A stretch of 64,000 nucleotides of DNA from Flavobacteriaceae bacterium (GCA_013373105.1 JABXIJ010000015.1:62001-126000), one strand, 5' to 3'. Positions 1-9,165 are shown, counted from the first letter of the stretch. Numbers and translations are program-made. The notes: generated from the letters alone by a model not told the origin.

Positions 1-252
1 GTCTTTGTTAAAAAGTAAACTTTTTTCTTTTTTAGCAGGTTTTACACCAATTTTTCCTAAAAAAATAGTGAAGGAATTAGCAGAAGTTGATTCAATTTTA
101 TACTTATCTAATTGATAACCACCATGTAACTTGTATTTTTTGAACTTAGAAATATCTAATTGAACATTATACCCATTTAATGATAAGGCTCTAGCATAAG
201 CATACTGAAACATCTGATTTCCAAGTCCGCCAAGTATTCTTACAATAATCAT
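1..252 (-). CDS. alpha-1,2-fucosyltransferase-like GT11, N-terminal part
   Basis: Partial gene: the ATG lies at 252-250 and the frame stays open to the window edge (84 residues seen). The first residues, MIIVRILGGLGNQMFQYAYA, are the hallmark start of glycosyltransferase family 11, whose members move fucose (or a similar sugar) from a nucleotide donor onto a galactose acceptor for surface polysaccharide or O-antigen. GGLGNQMFQYA is the conserved family motif and is near-diagnostic. The acceptor cannot be told, and the catalytic HxRRxD region would lie outside the window. A minus-strand TAnnTTTG -7 box (CAAAAGTA on the plus strand at 291-298) gives it its own promoter. It is divergent from the CCA-adding enzyme gene. 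The nearby exporter and glycosyltransferase genes suggest a surface-glycan setting, which is inference. Confidence 0.88.
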   Translation of the reverse strand, partial: MIIVRILGGLGNQMFQYAYARALSLNGYNVQLDISKFKKYKLHGGYQLDKYKIESTSANSFTIFLGKIGVKPAKKEKSLLFNKD

Positions 253-290
253 TAATTGTTATTATTTGTAGAAATAATCATCTACTAAAG

Positions 291-298
291 CAAAAGTA
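291..298 (-). promoter_or_regulatory. -7 box of the GT11 gene promoter
   Basis: Reads TACTTTTG on the minus strand, a full match to the Bacteroidota -7 consensus TAnnTTTG, about 40 bases ahead of the GT11 start codon. Confidence 0.5.
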
Positions 299-326
299 CA
301 AATGTTAAAGGATTTTCTTTTATCAA

Positions 327-361
327 TTTGATGATTAAAATAATAGAAAACAATAAATTTG
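327..361 (+). promoter_or_regulatory. promoter of the CCA-adding enzyme gene
   Basis: TTTG at 327-330 (-33 element), 23-base spacer, TAAATTTG at 354-361 (-7 element). Both match the Bacteroidota primary sigma consensus. The start codon follows 17 bases after the -7 box, giving a leader of roughly 10 bases. Confidence 0.6.
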
Positions 362-378
362 CCACACTTTAAGCAAAT

Positions 379-1791
379 ATGAAGTTTACAGAAGCAATAT
401 CATCAGAAATTTTTAAAATTATTTCAAAAGCAGCAAGCGAATTAAATCAAGATGTTTATGTTATTGGAGGTTATGTGCGTGACTTTATTCTTAATAGAGG
501 AGATGCAAAAGATATAGACATTGTTTCAGTTGGAAGTGGTATAGATTTAGCAAAAAAAGTATCTGAATTGCTATCTCATAAACCTAAAGTACAAGTTTTT
601 AAAACGTATGGAACTGCAATGTTACGTTTTAATGATTTGGAAATTGAATTTGTTGGTGCTAGAAAAGAATCGTATTCTAAAGAAAGTAGAAATCCAGAAG
701 TTAGTCAAGGGAGTTTAGAAGATGATCAAAACAGGCGTGATTTTACGATAAATGCTCTTGCTTTAAGTTTAAATGAAAATTCATTTGGTGAATTGTTAGA
801 TCCATTTAATGGAGTAGAGGATTTAGACAATATGGTAATTAAAACACCTTTAAACCCAGATATTACGTATTCTGATGATCCTTTACGAATGTTAAGAGCA
901 ATACGTTTTGCCACTCAACTAGATTTCACTATTGAAGAAAAATCGTTTCAAGCAATTTCAAAAAATGCTAAAAGATTATCTATAATTACAAACGAAAGAA
1001 TTGTTGATGAGCTTCATAAAATAATTGCTTCAGATAAACCATCTAAAGGATTTATTCTTTTAGAAAAAACAGGTTTACTAGTTCAAATTCTTCCAGAATT
1101 AATTGCTTTAAAAGGAGTTGATGAAGTTGAAGGACAAAAGCACAAAGATAATTTTTATCATACATTGGAAGTAGTAGATAATATAGCTAAAGCCACCAAT
1201 GATGTATGGTTAAGATGGGCAGCTTTATTACATGATATTGGAAAAGCACCAACTAAAAAATTTAATAAGAAAGTTGGTTGGACTTTTCATTCTCATGAAT
1301 TTGTTGGTTCTAAAATGATTTATAAAATCTTTAAAAGATTAAAAATGCCATTAAATAATAAAATGAAATTTGTTCAAAAAGTTGTTTTATTAAGTTCTAG
1401 ACCAATAGTACTTTCTACAGAAGTTACAGACTCAGCAGTAAGACGTTTAATTTTTGATGCAGGAGAAGATATTAATGCTTTAATGACATTGTGTGAAGCA
1501 GATATTACTACAAAGAATCCTAAAAAGTTTAAAAAATATCATAAGAACTTTGAGTTAGTGCGTGAGAAGATTAAAGAAGTAGAAGAACGAGATAGAATTC
1601 GAAATTTTCAACCACCAATATCTGGTGAACTTATTATGAAAACTTTTAATCTAGAGCCTTGTAGAGAAATAGGTCAAATTAAAGAAGCTATTAAAGAAGC
1701 TATTTTAGAAGGAGAAATTTCGAATAATTATGTTGAGTCTTACAATTTTATGCTAAAAAAAGGAAAAGAGTTAGGTTTAAAATTAGCTTAA
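379..1791 (+). CDS. cca: CCA tRNA nucleotidyltransferase with HD domain
   Basis: Adds or repairs the 3' CCA end of tRNAs, or belongs to the closely related poly(A) polymerase class of the same fold. The 470-aa protein has the class II nucleotidyltransferase head: GGYVRD at residues 30-35, the metal-binding DID at 45-47, and the RRDFTINAL motif at 119-127. An RNA-binding middle domain follows, then an HD phosphohydrolase domain (LLHDIGK, H285-D286). Length and order fit the flavobacterial HD-type CCA enzymes. The start is set by the TAAATTTG promoter just upstream. The 3' end overlaps the convergent ABC exporter gene by 9 bases, with no intrinsic terminator. Poly(A) polymerase activity cannot be excluded from sequence alone. 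Confidence 0.9.
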   Translation: MKFTEAISSEIFKIISKAASELNQDVYVIGGYVRDFILNRGDAKDIDIVSVGSGIDLAKKVSELLSHKPKVQVFKTYGTAMLRFNDLEIEFVGARKESYSKESRNPEVSQGSLEDDQNRRDFTINALALSLNENSFGELLDPFNGVEDLDNMVIKTPLNPDITYSDDPLRMLRAIRFATQLDFTIEEKSFQAISKNAKRLSIITNERIVDELHKIIASDKPSKGFILLEKTGLLVQILPELIALKGVDEVEGQKHKDNFYHTLEVVDNIAKATNDVWLRWAALLHDIGKAPTKKFNKKVGWTFHSHEFVGSKMIYKIFKRLKMPLNNKMKFVQKVVLLSSRPIVLSTEVTDSAVRRLIFDAGEDINALMTLCEADITTKNPKKFKKYHKNFELVREKIKEVEERDRIRNFQPPISGELIMKTFNLEPCREIGQIKEAIKEAILEGEISNNYVESYNFMLKKGKELGLKLA

Positions 1792-3612
1792 ACTTTGCAT
1801 GTTTACTAGTTTGTAATACTCTCCTTTTTTATTTAGTAATTCATCATGTTTACCTTGCTCAACAATCTTTCCCTTTTTCATTACAACAATTTTATTAGCT
1901 CTTTGTATTGTAGATAATCTATGAGCAATTACCAAAGAAGTTCTATTTTGCATCATTTTTTCTAAAGCTTTTTGAACTAATTGTTCAGATTCAGTATCAA
2001 GTGCAGATGTTGCTTCATCAAGAATCATTAATGGTGGATTTTTTAAGACAGCTCTTGCAATTGATAAGCGTTGCTTTTGTCCGCCAGAAAGCGAATTTCC
2101 ACTATCACCAATATTTGTTTCAAATTTGTCTGGTAAATCTTTAATAAACTCATTGGCATTGGCTATTTCAGCAGCTTCAACTACGTCTTGTCTACTTGCT
2201 TCAATGGCACCAAGTTTAATATTGTTTTCTACAGTATCGTTAAACAAAATTGATTCTTGAGTAACAATACCCATTAAGTCTCTCAACGATTTTTTTGTAA
2301 TGTCTTTAATATTAATATCATCTATGGTTATTTCACCTTCATTAACATCATAAAAACGAGTTATTAAATTGGCAAGTGTAGATTTTCCACTTCCAGATTG
2401 GCCAACTAACGCAACAGTTTCTCCCTTGTTAATAGTTAAAGAAAAGTCGTTTACAACATATTCTTTCTTGTATTTAAACGCTATATTTTTAAACTCAATT
2501 TTAGAATTAAAAGAGGTTTTAACAATAGCATCAGGTTTATCTTTAATGTGATTATCTGTATTTAGAATATTCATTATTCGTTCTGCAGAAGCTTCTCCTT
2601 TTTGAATATTATAATACGAAGTTGTAATTAATTTAATTGGGTTTAAAACTGTGTAAAACAACACTATATAACCCATAAATTCATCTGGTTTTAATGCGCT
2701 TGTATTCGACAAAACCTCATTACCACCATACCAAAGAATAGCTATAATGGTAGCAGATCCTAAAAACTCACTCATTGGTGAGGCTAGTGTTTGTCTATGA
2801 AAAACACTTGTCATTAATTTTCTAAAAGTGTTGGTTGAATTGTTGAATTTGTTTTCTATAATTCGCTCAGAGTTAAATCCTTTTATAACTCTTAAACCTC
2901 CAAGGGTTTCTTCTATAAAAGATAAAAAAGTACCAGTTTCTTTTTGAGCCTTTACAGATTTTGCTTTTAATTTTTTGCTTATTGAAGAAATGATAAAACC
3001 AGAAACTGGCAATAAAATAAATACAAATAAGGTAAGTTTTACACTCATAAAAAGCATTATTGAAATAGCTATAACAACAGTAAGAGGCTCTCTAACAATA
3101 GTTTCAATAGAGGTTAAAATAGAAACTTCAACTTCTTGAACATCAGCTGTCATTCTTGCGATGATATCTCCTTTTCGTTTTTCAGTAAAATAAGAGATAG
3201 GCAAATCAACAATTTTATTGTAAAGTTTATCTCTTAAATCTTTAACAATACCAGTTCTTAAAAAAGTAATAGCATAAGATGCTAAATAGCGAAATAAGTT
3301 TTTAAGAAAAAATAAAGATAAAGCCAATAAACAAATGAAAAGTAAGGTTTTAATTTGACCTTCGTTTTCAATTTTATTAGAAATAAAATAATAAAAACTC
3401 TCTTTTAAATATACACCTATATCTTTTATTCCTGTATATTCTGGAGCTAAGTTTACTTTCTTTTCAGTTTCAAATAAAATGCCTAAAACTGGTATAAACG
3501 CCAATACAGATAAGACATTAAAAATAGCATAAAATATATTGAATAGAATGTTTAATAAGGTATACTTTCTATACTTACGTTCGTATTTTAAAATGTCTTT
3601 GAAATGATTCAT
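1783..3612 (-). CDS. MsbA-like ABC exporter (fused permease-ATPase)
   Basis: A 609-aa half-transporter that works as a homodimer in the inner membrane; the family flips or exports lipids, lipid A or other hydrophobic substrates. The N-terminal ABC membrane domain (residues about 15-340) has about six helices. The C-terminal nucleotide-binding domain shows Walker A GQSGSGKST at 404-412, Q-loop TQES at 451, signature LSGGQ at 508-512, Walker B/Glu LDEAT at 531-535 and the H-loop His at 564. All catalytic residues are present. The ATG overlaps the stop of the phospho-sugar mutase gene by one base (TAATG), so the two are probably co-translated. The substrate is not determinable; the sugar-mutase and glycosyltransferase neighbours suggest envelope lipid or glycolipid export. 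Confidence 0.9.
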   Translation of the reverse strand: MNHFKDILKYERKYRKYTLLNILFNIFYAIFNVLSVLAFIPVLGILFETEKKVNLAPEYTGIKDIGVYLKESFYYFISNKIENEGQIKTLLFICLLALSLFFLKNLFRYLASYAITFLRTGIVKDLRDKLYNKIVDLPISYFTEKRKGDIIARMTADVQEVEVSILTSIETIVREPLTVVIAISIMLFMSVKLTLFVFILLPVSGFIISSISKKLKAKSVKAQKETGTFLSFIEETLGGLRVIKGFNSERIIENKFNNSTNTFRKLMTSVFHRQTLASPMSEFLGSATIIAILWYGGNEVLSNTSALKPDEFMGYIVLFYTVLNPIKLITTSYYNIQKGEASAERIMNILNTDNHIKDKPDAIVKTSFNSKIEFKNIAFKYKKEYVVNDFSLTINKGETVALVGQSGSGKSTLANLITRFYDVNEGEITIDDINIKDITKKSLRDLMGIVTQESILFNDTVENNIKLGAIEASRQDVVEAAEIANANEFIKDLPDKFETNIGDSGNSLSGGQKQRLSIARAVLKNPPLMILDEATSALDTESEQLVQKALEKMMQNRTSLVIAHRLSTIQRANKIVVMKKGKIVEQGKHDELLNKKGEYYKLVNMQSLS

Positions 3613-5327
3613 TAATGCAAGTTCATTTCTTTAATAATTCGTTGAATTTTAGCATCTAATTCAGCTTCAATTTTTTCAGCATTTTTTATGTTATCTAAAT
3701 TTGAATTTACACTAAAATAGAACTTAATTTTTGGTTCTGTACCACTAGGCCTTGCAGCCACTCTTGTACCAGCTGTGGTTTTATAAATTAGGACATTAGA
3801 TTTTGGTAAATCTATATTGGTTGTTTTACCAGTAAATAAATTCTTTCTAGTAGACGCTTGGTAATCTGAAAGTGTTTCTACTTTTTCTCCATCAATTTCT
3901 GCAATAGGATTATTGCGCATTTCACGTAACATTTTATCTATTTCTGCAGCACCATCCATACCCTTTTTTGTTATTGAAATTAAATGCTCTTTATAGAATT
4001 TATAATTTACATAAATTTTTAATAACTCTTCATAAAATGAACTGCCTTCTTGTTTAGCTAATGCTGCAACTTCACATGCTAATAAGCATGCTGTAACAGC
4101 ATCTTTGTCTCTTACAAAATCTCCTACCATAAAACCAAAACTTTCTTCACCACCACCTACAAACTCTAAATTAGGGTGATCTTTAATCATTTTGGCAATC
4201 CACTTAAAACCTGTTAAGCCAATTTTAGTTTCTACACCAAAACTTGTAGCTACATCATTTACTAATTCTGTAGAAACAATAGTAGAGCCTACAAATTCTT
4301 TTCCTTGTAATTTGTTTTCGTTCTTCCATTTTCTTAAAAGAAAATCTGTCATAACTACCATGGTTTGATTTCCATTTAGTAACTTCATATTTCCATTTGT
4401 ATCTCTAATAGCAACTCCAAGTCTATCGCAATCTGGATCTGTTCCAATAACAATATCAGCATTAATTTTGTTAGCTAAATTGGTAGCCATCTCTAATGCT
4501 TCTGGCTCTTCTGGGTTTGGAGATTTAACAGTTGGAAAATCACCATTTGGAATTTTTTGCTCCTCAACAATATGAACATCTGTATATCCAGCTTTTTTAA
4601 GAGCTTCTGGAATAGACATTATTGAGGTACCATGTAAGGAGGTAAAAACAATTTTTAAATTATTTCTATCTATATTGGTAGTTAATGATCCATTTTTTAC
4701 AGAAGCCTTTATAAATACATCATCTACCTCTTTTCCTATAATTTCTATTAAATTTTCTTGTGCATCAAAATTAATTTCTGAAAATTCTAGAGCATTAACT
4801 TTATTTATAATACCACTATCTTGAGGTGGTACAATTTGACCACCATCTGCCCAATATACTTTATAACCATTATATTCAGGTGGGTTGTGTGAAGCAGTTA
4901 AAACAATGCCAGCATCACAGTCTAAATAACGAACTGCAAAAGACAATTCTGGTGTTGGACGTAAATCTTCGAATAAGAAAACTTTTATATTATTTGCAGA
5001 TAAAACATCTGCTACAATCTTTGCAAATTTTTTGCTATTGTGTCTGCAATCGTATGCAATAACAACCTTTAACTGCTCTTTAGTTACATTTTCAATCAAA
5101 TAATTAGCTAAACCTTGAGTAGCTTTACCTAATGTATATTTATTGATTCTGTTAGTTCCAGCACCCATTGTACCACGCATTCCACCAGTACCAAACTCTA
5201 AATCTTTGTAAAACCTGTCAGCTAAATCCTCAGGATTATTATTAATTAAGTGTTCTATTTCTGTTCTGGTTTCTTCATCAAAAGTTGATGTTAACCACTG
5301 TTGAGCTTTATTTAAAATTTCATTCAT
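3612..5327 (-). CDS. phospho-sugar mutase (phosphoglucomutase/phosphomannomutase)
   Basis: Moves phosphate between C1 and C6 of a hexose (glucose or mannose), feeding nucleotide-sugar synthesis. This 571-aa alpha-D-phosphohexomutase has the four family domains and their signatures: active-site phosphoserine loop TASHNPP at 144-150 (Ser146), metal-binding DPDCDR at 297-302, sugar-binding GGGEESFGFM at 391-400, and the C-terminal phosphate-binding loop RPSGTEPK. Length matches the long PgcA/PMM-type enzymes common in Bacteroidota. A minus-strand -7 box (CAAATATA at 5336-5343) sits just ahead of the start, so it opens a two-gene operon with the downstream ABC exporter. Sugar preference cannot be told from these motifs. 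Confidence 0.92.
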   Translation of the reverse strand: MNEILNKAQQWLTSTFDEETRTEIEHLINNNPEDLADRFYKDLEFGTGGMRGTMGAGTNRINKYTLGKATQGLANYLIENVTKEQLKVVIAYDCRHNSKKFAKIVADVLSANNIKVFLFEDLRPTPELSFAVRYLDCDAGIVLTASHNPPEYNGYKVYWADGGQIVPPQDSGIINKVNALEFSEINFDAQENLIEIIGKEVDDVFIKASVKNGSLTTNIDRNNLKIVFTSLHGTSIMSIPEALKKAGYTDVHIVEEQKIPNGDFPTVKSPNPEEPEALEMATNLANKINADIVIGTDPDCDRLGVAIRDTNGNMKLLNGNQTMVVMTDFLLRKWKNENKLQGKEFVGSTIVSTELVNDVATSFGVETKIGLTGFKWIAKMIKDHPNLEFVGGGEESFGFMVGDFVRDKDAVTACLLACEVAALAKQEGSSFYEELLKIYVNYKFYKEHLISITKKGMDGAAEIDKMLREMRNNPIAEIDGEKVETLSDYQASTRKNLFTGKTTNIDLPKSNVLIYKTTAGTRVAARPSGTEPKIKFYFSVNSNLDNIKNAEKIEAELDAKIQRIIKEMNLH

Positions 5328-5335
5328 AACTATTA

Positions 5336-5343
5336 CAAATATA
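5336..5343 (-). promoter_or_regulatory. -7 box of the mutase-exporter operon
   Basis: TATATTTG on the minus strand, a full TAnnTTTG match, 8 bases ahead of the start codon (5327-5325). The mRNA leader would be extremely short. Confidence 0.5.
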
Positions 5344-5346
5344 AGC

Positions 5347-6303
5347 TTACAAGTTAAGTTTTTCTCTTATTTTATAGTGTTTTTCTTCACTTTTGGTTTG
5401 AATTATTAGTTCGCCTAAAAAACCTGCTAAAAATAGTAATGTCCCTAAAATCATGCTTGTTAAGGCTATATAAAACCATGGATTATCTGTTACCAGAATA
5501 GTTTTAATACCATTATACACTTTGTATAATTTATATACACCAATATAAAAGGCAAGAGATATACCAAAGAGGAACATTAAAGTTCCCCATAGACCAAAGA
5601 AATGCATTGGTCTTTTTCCAAATTTTGATAAGAATGAAATGGTAATTAAATCTAAAAAACCATTAATAAATCTATTCATACCAAACTTAGTTTCTCCATA
5701 CTTTCTGGCTTGATGTTGAACAACTTTTTCTCCTATTTTAGTAAAACCTTCATTAGAGGCTAATACAGGAATATACCTATGCATTTCACCACAAACTTTA
5801 ATAGATTTAATAACTTCATTTTTATAAGCTTTTAGCCCACAATTAAAGTCGTGAAGTTTTAAACCAGAAGTTTTTCTTGCAACTGAATTGAATAATTTTG
5901 AAGGAATATTTTTAGTGAAAACATTATCATAACGTTTCTTCTTCCATCCAGAAATTAAATCGTAATTCTCTTTAGTAATTAATTCAAAAAGCTCAGGAAT
6001 TTCATCAGGATTGTCTTGTAGGTCAGCATCCATAGTAATAACTACTTTTCCTTTTGCTATTTCAAAACCAGCATCTAGTGCTTGTGATTTTCCATAGTTT
6101 TTCTGAAAACGTATACCTTTTACAGATTTGTTTTCTTTAGCAAGTTGCTCAATAACATGCCAAGAGTTATCTGAGCTACCATCATCAATAAAAATAAGTT
6201 CGTATAAATAACGATTGGATTGCATAACATTCGCAATCCAATCGTGTAATTCTTGTAAAGATTCTTCTTCGTTAAGAAGTGGTATTACCACTGAAATATC
6301 CAT
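5347..6303 (-). CDS. family 2 glycosyltransferase, DPM1/GtrB-like, membrane anchored
   Basis: Probably transfers a sugar from a nucleotide donor to a polyprenyl phosphate, as dolichol-phosphate mannose synthase and GtrB-type enzymes do. The 318-aa protein has a GT-A catalytic domain (residues 1-220) with the donor-binding DDGSSDNS at 40-47 and the metal-binding DADLQD at 92-97, plus a conserved Cys-Gly-Leu-Lys-Ala stretch near 155. Two C-terminal membrane helices (about 232-256 and 274-305) give the typical GtrB/ArnC layout. It has its own -7 box at 6331-6338 and lies 20 bases before the mutase gene. In Bacteroidota this gene often sits next to DUF4199, as here. Lipid and sugar substrates are unknown. 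Confidence 0.88.
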   Translation of the reverse strand: MDISVVIPLLNEEESLQELHDWIANVMQSNRYLYELIFIDDGSSDNSWHVIEQLAKENKSVKGIRFQKNYGKSQALDAGFEIAKGKVVITMDADLQDNPDEIPELFELITKENYDLISGWKKKRYDNVFTKNIPSKLFNSVARKTSGLKLHDFNCGLKAYKNEVIKSIKVCGEMHRYIPVLASNEGFTKIGEKVVQHQARKYGETKFGMNRFINGFLDLITISFLSKFGKRPMHFFGLWGTLMFLFGISLAFYIGVYKLYKVYNGIKTILVTDNPWFYIALTSMILGTLLFLAGFLGELIIQTKSEEKHYKIREKLNL

Positions 6304-6330
6304 AAGATAAATTCAAAGTTTTTCGATAGC

Positions 6331-6338
6331 CAAAGTTA
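6331..6338 (-). promoter_or_regulatory. -7 box of the GtrB-like gene
   Basis: TAACTTTG on the minus strand (CAAAGTTA on plus), a full TAnnTTTG match, 28 bases ahead of the start codon. Confidence 0.45.
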
Positions 6339-6370
6339 CACTTTTTTAGTAATTGGCTCTATACTTTGAA

Positions 6371-6892
6371 TTAATATGTTGATTCTTCAGATTTTTTCAT
6401 AATTGCAGCAACTATTGCAGAAATTACAAAACCAACAAATGCTGAAAATGCTAAAATTATTGCTGAAACAATTACTGGTGTTTGAAATTTCTCAGACATT
6501 GCTGTAGCATTATCTATTTGTTCTTGAGTCATACCAGCATCAGACCAAGCTTGTTTTTGAAACTCCATTGCTTGTTGTTGAAAATCTGGTTCAATTACAG
6601 TTGTAAATAATACTGTATAGATTACTGTAATTATGGCACTAATCATAACAATACCCATCCCTACTTTAACACCTTGTCCCCAAGAGATAAATCCTCCGTT
6701 AGCACCTTTAAACTGATTAATCCCTACAATAATAAAGACTAATGTAGCAACAAATCCTACTAAATTGCTAACCCATTGCATAGTTAATGCATTTCCAGTA
6801 GCATAAAGAATAAGTCCTGTTAAAACACCTATTAGACCAAGGTAAAGACCATTATTTAAAATTATACTTTTACTGTTTACTTGATTTTCCAT
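6371..6892 (-). CDS. DUF4199 family inner-membrane protein
   Basis: Function unknown. This 173-aa protein carries about four hydrophobic segments (residues 12-30, 36-58, 74-98 and 138-165) with a short amphipathic loop rich in Gln/Glu/Met between helices 3 and 4, which is the pattern of the Bacteroidota family DUF4199. Members are usually found beside a GtrB-like glycosyltransferase, the arrangement seen here, so a role in polyprenyl-linked sugar transfer is possible but unproven. A minus-strand -7 box (CAAATATA at 6918-6925) gives it its own promoter. No signal peptide is seen beyond the first membrane helix. Family assignment rests on overall pattern and neighbourhood. Confidence 0.75.
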   Translation of the reverse strand: MENQVNSKSIILNNGLYLGLIGVLTGLILYATGNALTMQWVSNLVGFVATLVFIIVGINQFKGANGGFISWGQGVKVGMGIVMISAIITVIYTVLFTTVIEPDFQQQAMEFQKQAWSDAGMTQEQIDNATAMSEKFQTPVIVSAIILAFSAFVGFVISAIVAAIMKKSEESTY

Positions 6893-6917
6893 TTTATTAA
6901 AAGTTAAGTTAGTTATA

Positions 6918-6925
6918 CAAATATA
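6918..6925 (-). promoter_or_regulatory. -7 box of the DUF4199 gene
   Basis: TATATTTG on the minus strand, a full match to TAnnTTTG, 26 bases ahead of the start codon. Confidence 0.45.
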
Positions 6926-7029
6926 TTATTTTCAATGAATTAAGTGTGTTTAAAACATAGAATTAAGAATCACTTATAGTGTTAGTTTGTTTTAACTTGA
7001 ATTTGTTACAAAAAATGACATTTTTTTAA

Positions 7030-7060
7030 TTGGTTAAATAAATAATTGATTGTATTTTTG
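7030..7060 (+). promoter_or_regulatory. promoter of the SRP RNA gene
   Basis: TTGG at 7030-7033 as a weak -33 element and TATTTTTG at 7053-7060 as a full -7 match, placed directly in front of the mature SRP RNA 5' end. The rest of 6926-7029 is AT-rich and shows nothing else I can support. Confidence 0.6.
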
Positions 7061-7062
7061 CA

Positions 7063-7160
7063 GCCGGCAAGTCCTACACAACCAGCTCCCTTTGAATCCC
7101 CCAGGGTGGGAACACAGCAAGGGTATTAGGTCGTAGCGGTGTGATGTAGGTAGCTTGCCT
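7063..7160 (+). ncRNA. ffs: small signal recognition particle RNA (4.5S type)
   Basis: RNA scaffold of the SRP that, with Ffh, targets membrane proteins to FtsY. The two ends pair into one long hairpin: GGCAAG (7066-7071) with CTTGCC (7154-7159), and CCTACA (7073-7078) with TGTAGG (7145-7150). The tip has the diagnostic GGAA tetraloop closed by GTG/CAC near 7107-7115, followed by the AGCA side of the symmetric internal loop that binds the Ffh M domain. Length of about 98 bases fits the small bacterial form without an Alu domain. The closing stem runs into a T-run (7160-7166) that should end transcription. The SRP receptor gene ftsY is about 10 kb downstream. Confidence 0.92.
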
Positions 7161-7232
7161 TTTTTTGTATACTAGATTTACTTATTTAGTTACTATATTT
7201 ATCTCTCATTAAATATTAAATCTTAAAATTTC

Positions 7233-8036
7233 ATGTCTAAAGTAGTTCTTGTTACAGGTGCATCATCAGGAATTGGAAAAGAAGTGGCTAATTTTTTAGT
7301 TCATAAAGGATTTACAGTTTATGGTACTAGTAGAAATCCTAAAAAAACAGATGCTATTAATTTTGAATTAATTGCATTAGATGTAATAAAAAAGGAAACT
7401 ATTGAAACTGCAATTCAAACTATTTTAAATAAGGAAAATAGGTTAGATGTTTTAATTAATAATGCAGGTAAGGGAATTACAGGCCCAATTGAAGATACAC
7501 CAACAGAGGAAATGAAAAAAGTATTCGATACTAATTTTTTTGGAGCAATAGATGTAATGAAATCTGTGTTACCAACAATGAGAAAACAAAAATCTGGATT
7601 CATTATTAATATAACATCAATAGCTGGTTATATGGGTTTGCCTTATAGAGGTGTTTATTCTGCAACAAAAGGGGCTTTAGAATTAATTACAGAAGCAACA
7701 AGTATGGAGGTGAAAAAGTTTGGTATTAAGGTTGTAAATGTAGCTCCAGGAGATTTTAGCACCAATATTGCAGCTGGTAGATATCATACACCAGTTTTTG
7801 AAAATTCGGCCTATAAAGAAAATTATCAATTGAATTTAGATTTAATTGACAGTCATGTAGATAGTGGCTTACATCCAAATATAATAGCAGAAAAGATTTA
7901 TAACATTATTCAATCTAAGAATCCGAAACTACATTACAAAGTTGCAGATTTTATGCAGAAGTTTTCTATTGTTTTAAAGAGAGTTTTACCAGATAGAGTT
8001 TATGAGAGACTACTAATGAATCATTATAAACTTTAG
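7233..8036 (+). CDS. short-chain dehydrogenase/reductase (SDR)
   Basis: NAD(P)-dependent oxidoreductase of the classical SDR family, 267 aa. The dinucleotide-binding TGASSGIG is at 8-15, the structural NNAG at 76-79, and the catalytic Ser129, Tyr142 and Lys146 (YSATK) are all present, so it should be active. The C-terminal part (residues 190-267) is longer than the minimal SDR and resembles the retinol-dehydrogenase-like or fatty-acyl class, but the substrate is unknown. It follows the SRP RNA gene by about 70 bases. Its TAG stop interlocks with the TAA stop of the convergent lipoprotein gene (TTAG at 8033-8036). Confidence 0.88.
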   Translation: MSKVVLVTGASSGIGKEVANFLVHKGFTVYGTSRNPKKTDAINFELIALDVIKKETIETAIQTILNKENRLDVLINNAGKGITGPIEDTPTEEMKKVFDTNFFGAIDVMKSVLPTMRKQKSGFIINITSIAGYMGLPYRGVYSATKGALELITEATSMEVKKFGIKVVNVAPGDFSTNIAAGRYHTPVFENSAYKENYQLNLDLIDSHVDSGLHPNIIAEKIYNIIQSKNPKLHYKVADFMQKFSIVLKRVLPDRVYERLLMNHYKL

Positions 8037-9070
8037 TTTACAGATACACGTTCGTTTTCTACAGAATTTAAATACGTATCTAAAATTTCAACTTCACAAT
8101 CTTGAACTTTTAGTTTAAATTTAATCCAACCATAGTAGGTTTTATTGTCTAAGTACATGCTTATTAGAAAATAGTCATCTGTATTATTTCCTAATCTACC
8201 CTTATAAGTTAGTAGATTGTTTAAGAAGAAATTATACTTTTCGAAAGGAGGTTCAAATTCATAAAAAACATCAAGTTCATTTTTTACACCATTAAAGTAT
8301 TGTCTAGTGTTTCCTGATGTAAATGGTGGTTCAAAAGCTATTAAATAAGGAGGTTGATTTTTTATGGGTGAAAGTATTTTATTTTTTTCAGGATAAGTTG
8401 AAATTAACTGTATGGTATATTTTTCAAATTTTGGATTATTTCCAAAATCACTAAAAGTATCTACTTCTAATTTAAAATCTATTACCTCATCATTATTATT
8501 AACATCTATATCAACAGCTAACTTTGTGCCAAGACAATCATTAAAATAATTAAATACAGTTTGTTCTTCTTTAAAATCACTTTCTGGAAAGTTTATATAA
8601 AACTTTCTTGAATAGACCTCTTTGTTATGAGGATCTGTAAAAGCTACAATTCCTGAAAACGTTTTGTCTTCTCCCCAGCTTTTAATATAGAACTCATTGA
8701 TATTCATTACAGTAACTGCAGAAACGTCAACTTGTTTGCCATCATAAAATTTAAAAGCATAATCTGCAACTAAACAATTGTTTTCTTTTTTAAATACAAA
8801 AGTATATTATTCAGTTTCACCTGCACTACCTAGAACAATAGTATAGTTTATTTGTAAGCTGTTTTGATTATGCATACCTTTCCAATAGACAGGGTTTGTT
8901 GGATGATCTATTACTATACTATCTAACTCAGTTATTGTAATATTGGTAGAAATACAACTTGAAATTTCATCATTATCTTCTTCTTCAACATTTTCCACCA
9001 CAAGGTCGCTACTACAAGAAATAAATAATATTGAAAAAAATAAGGATAAAACTAATTTTCGAACCATCAT
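8033..9070 (-). pseudogene. lipoprotein gene interrupted by one in-frame TAA
   Basis: One reading frame runs from ATG 9070-9068 to TAA 8035-8033, broken by a single TAA at 8809-8807. The first part (87 aa) starts with a lipoprotein signal peptide (hydrophobic stretch, then SCSSD) and an acidic linker. After the stop, 33 sense codons continue in the same frame to an internal ATG (8707-8705), followed by 224 residues. Without the stop, the protein would be about 344 aa. The downstream part is rich in Tyr, Phe, Asp and Asn, with no family I recognise; a beta-rich exported domain is likely. Either the gene is recently inactivated, a sequencing error created the stop, or the stop is read through. 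As two separate genes, the second would lack a signal peptide, which argues against that reading. Confidence 0.75.
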
Positions 9071-9157
9071 ACAACTACCATTTTAGCAAAAAAACAGAAA
9101 TCTTATAACTTGTTTAAAAGTTGTGCTAAGTATTTATTTTATTGAAGATTTACTACT

Positions 9158-9165
9158 TATATTTG
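9158..9165 (+). promoter_or_regulatory. -7 box of the transaldolase gene
   Basis: TATATTTG, a full TAnnTTTG match, followed by a leader of about 20 bases before ATG 9191. No good -33 element is seen at the expected spacing. Confidence 0.5.

Noticed and set aside
4826..5062. 78-aa plus-strand frame inside the mutase gene
   Set aside because: Entirely antisense to the well-conserved phosphoserine-loop region of the phospho-sugar mutase, with no start signal or composition of its own.
8033..8707. A separate 224-aa gene starting at ATG 8707
   Set aside because: The frame continues upstream without another stop to the TAA at 8807 and then into a lipoprotein signal sequence in the same frame, so a single interrupted gene explains both parts better.
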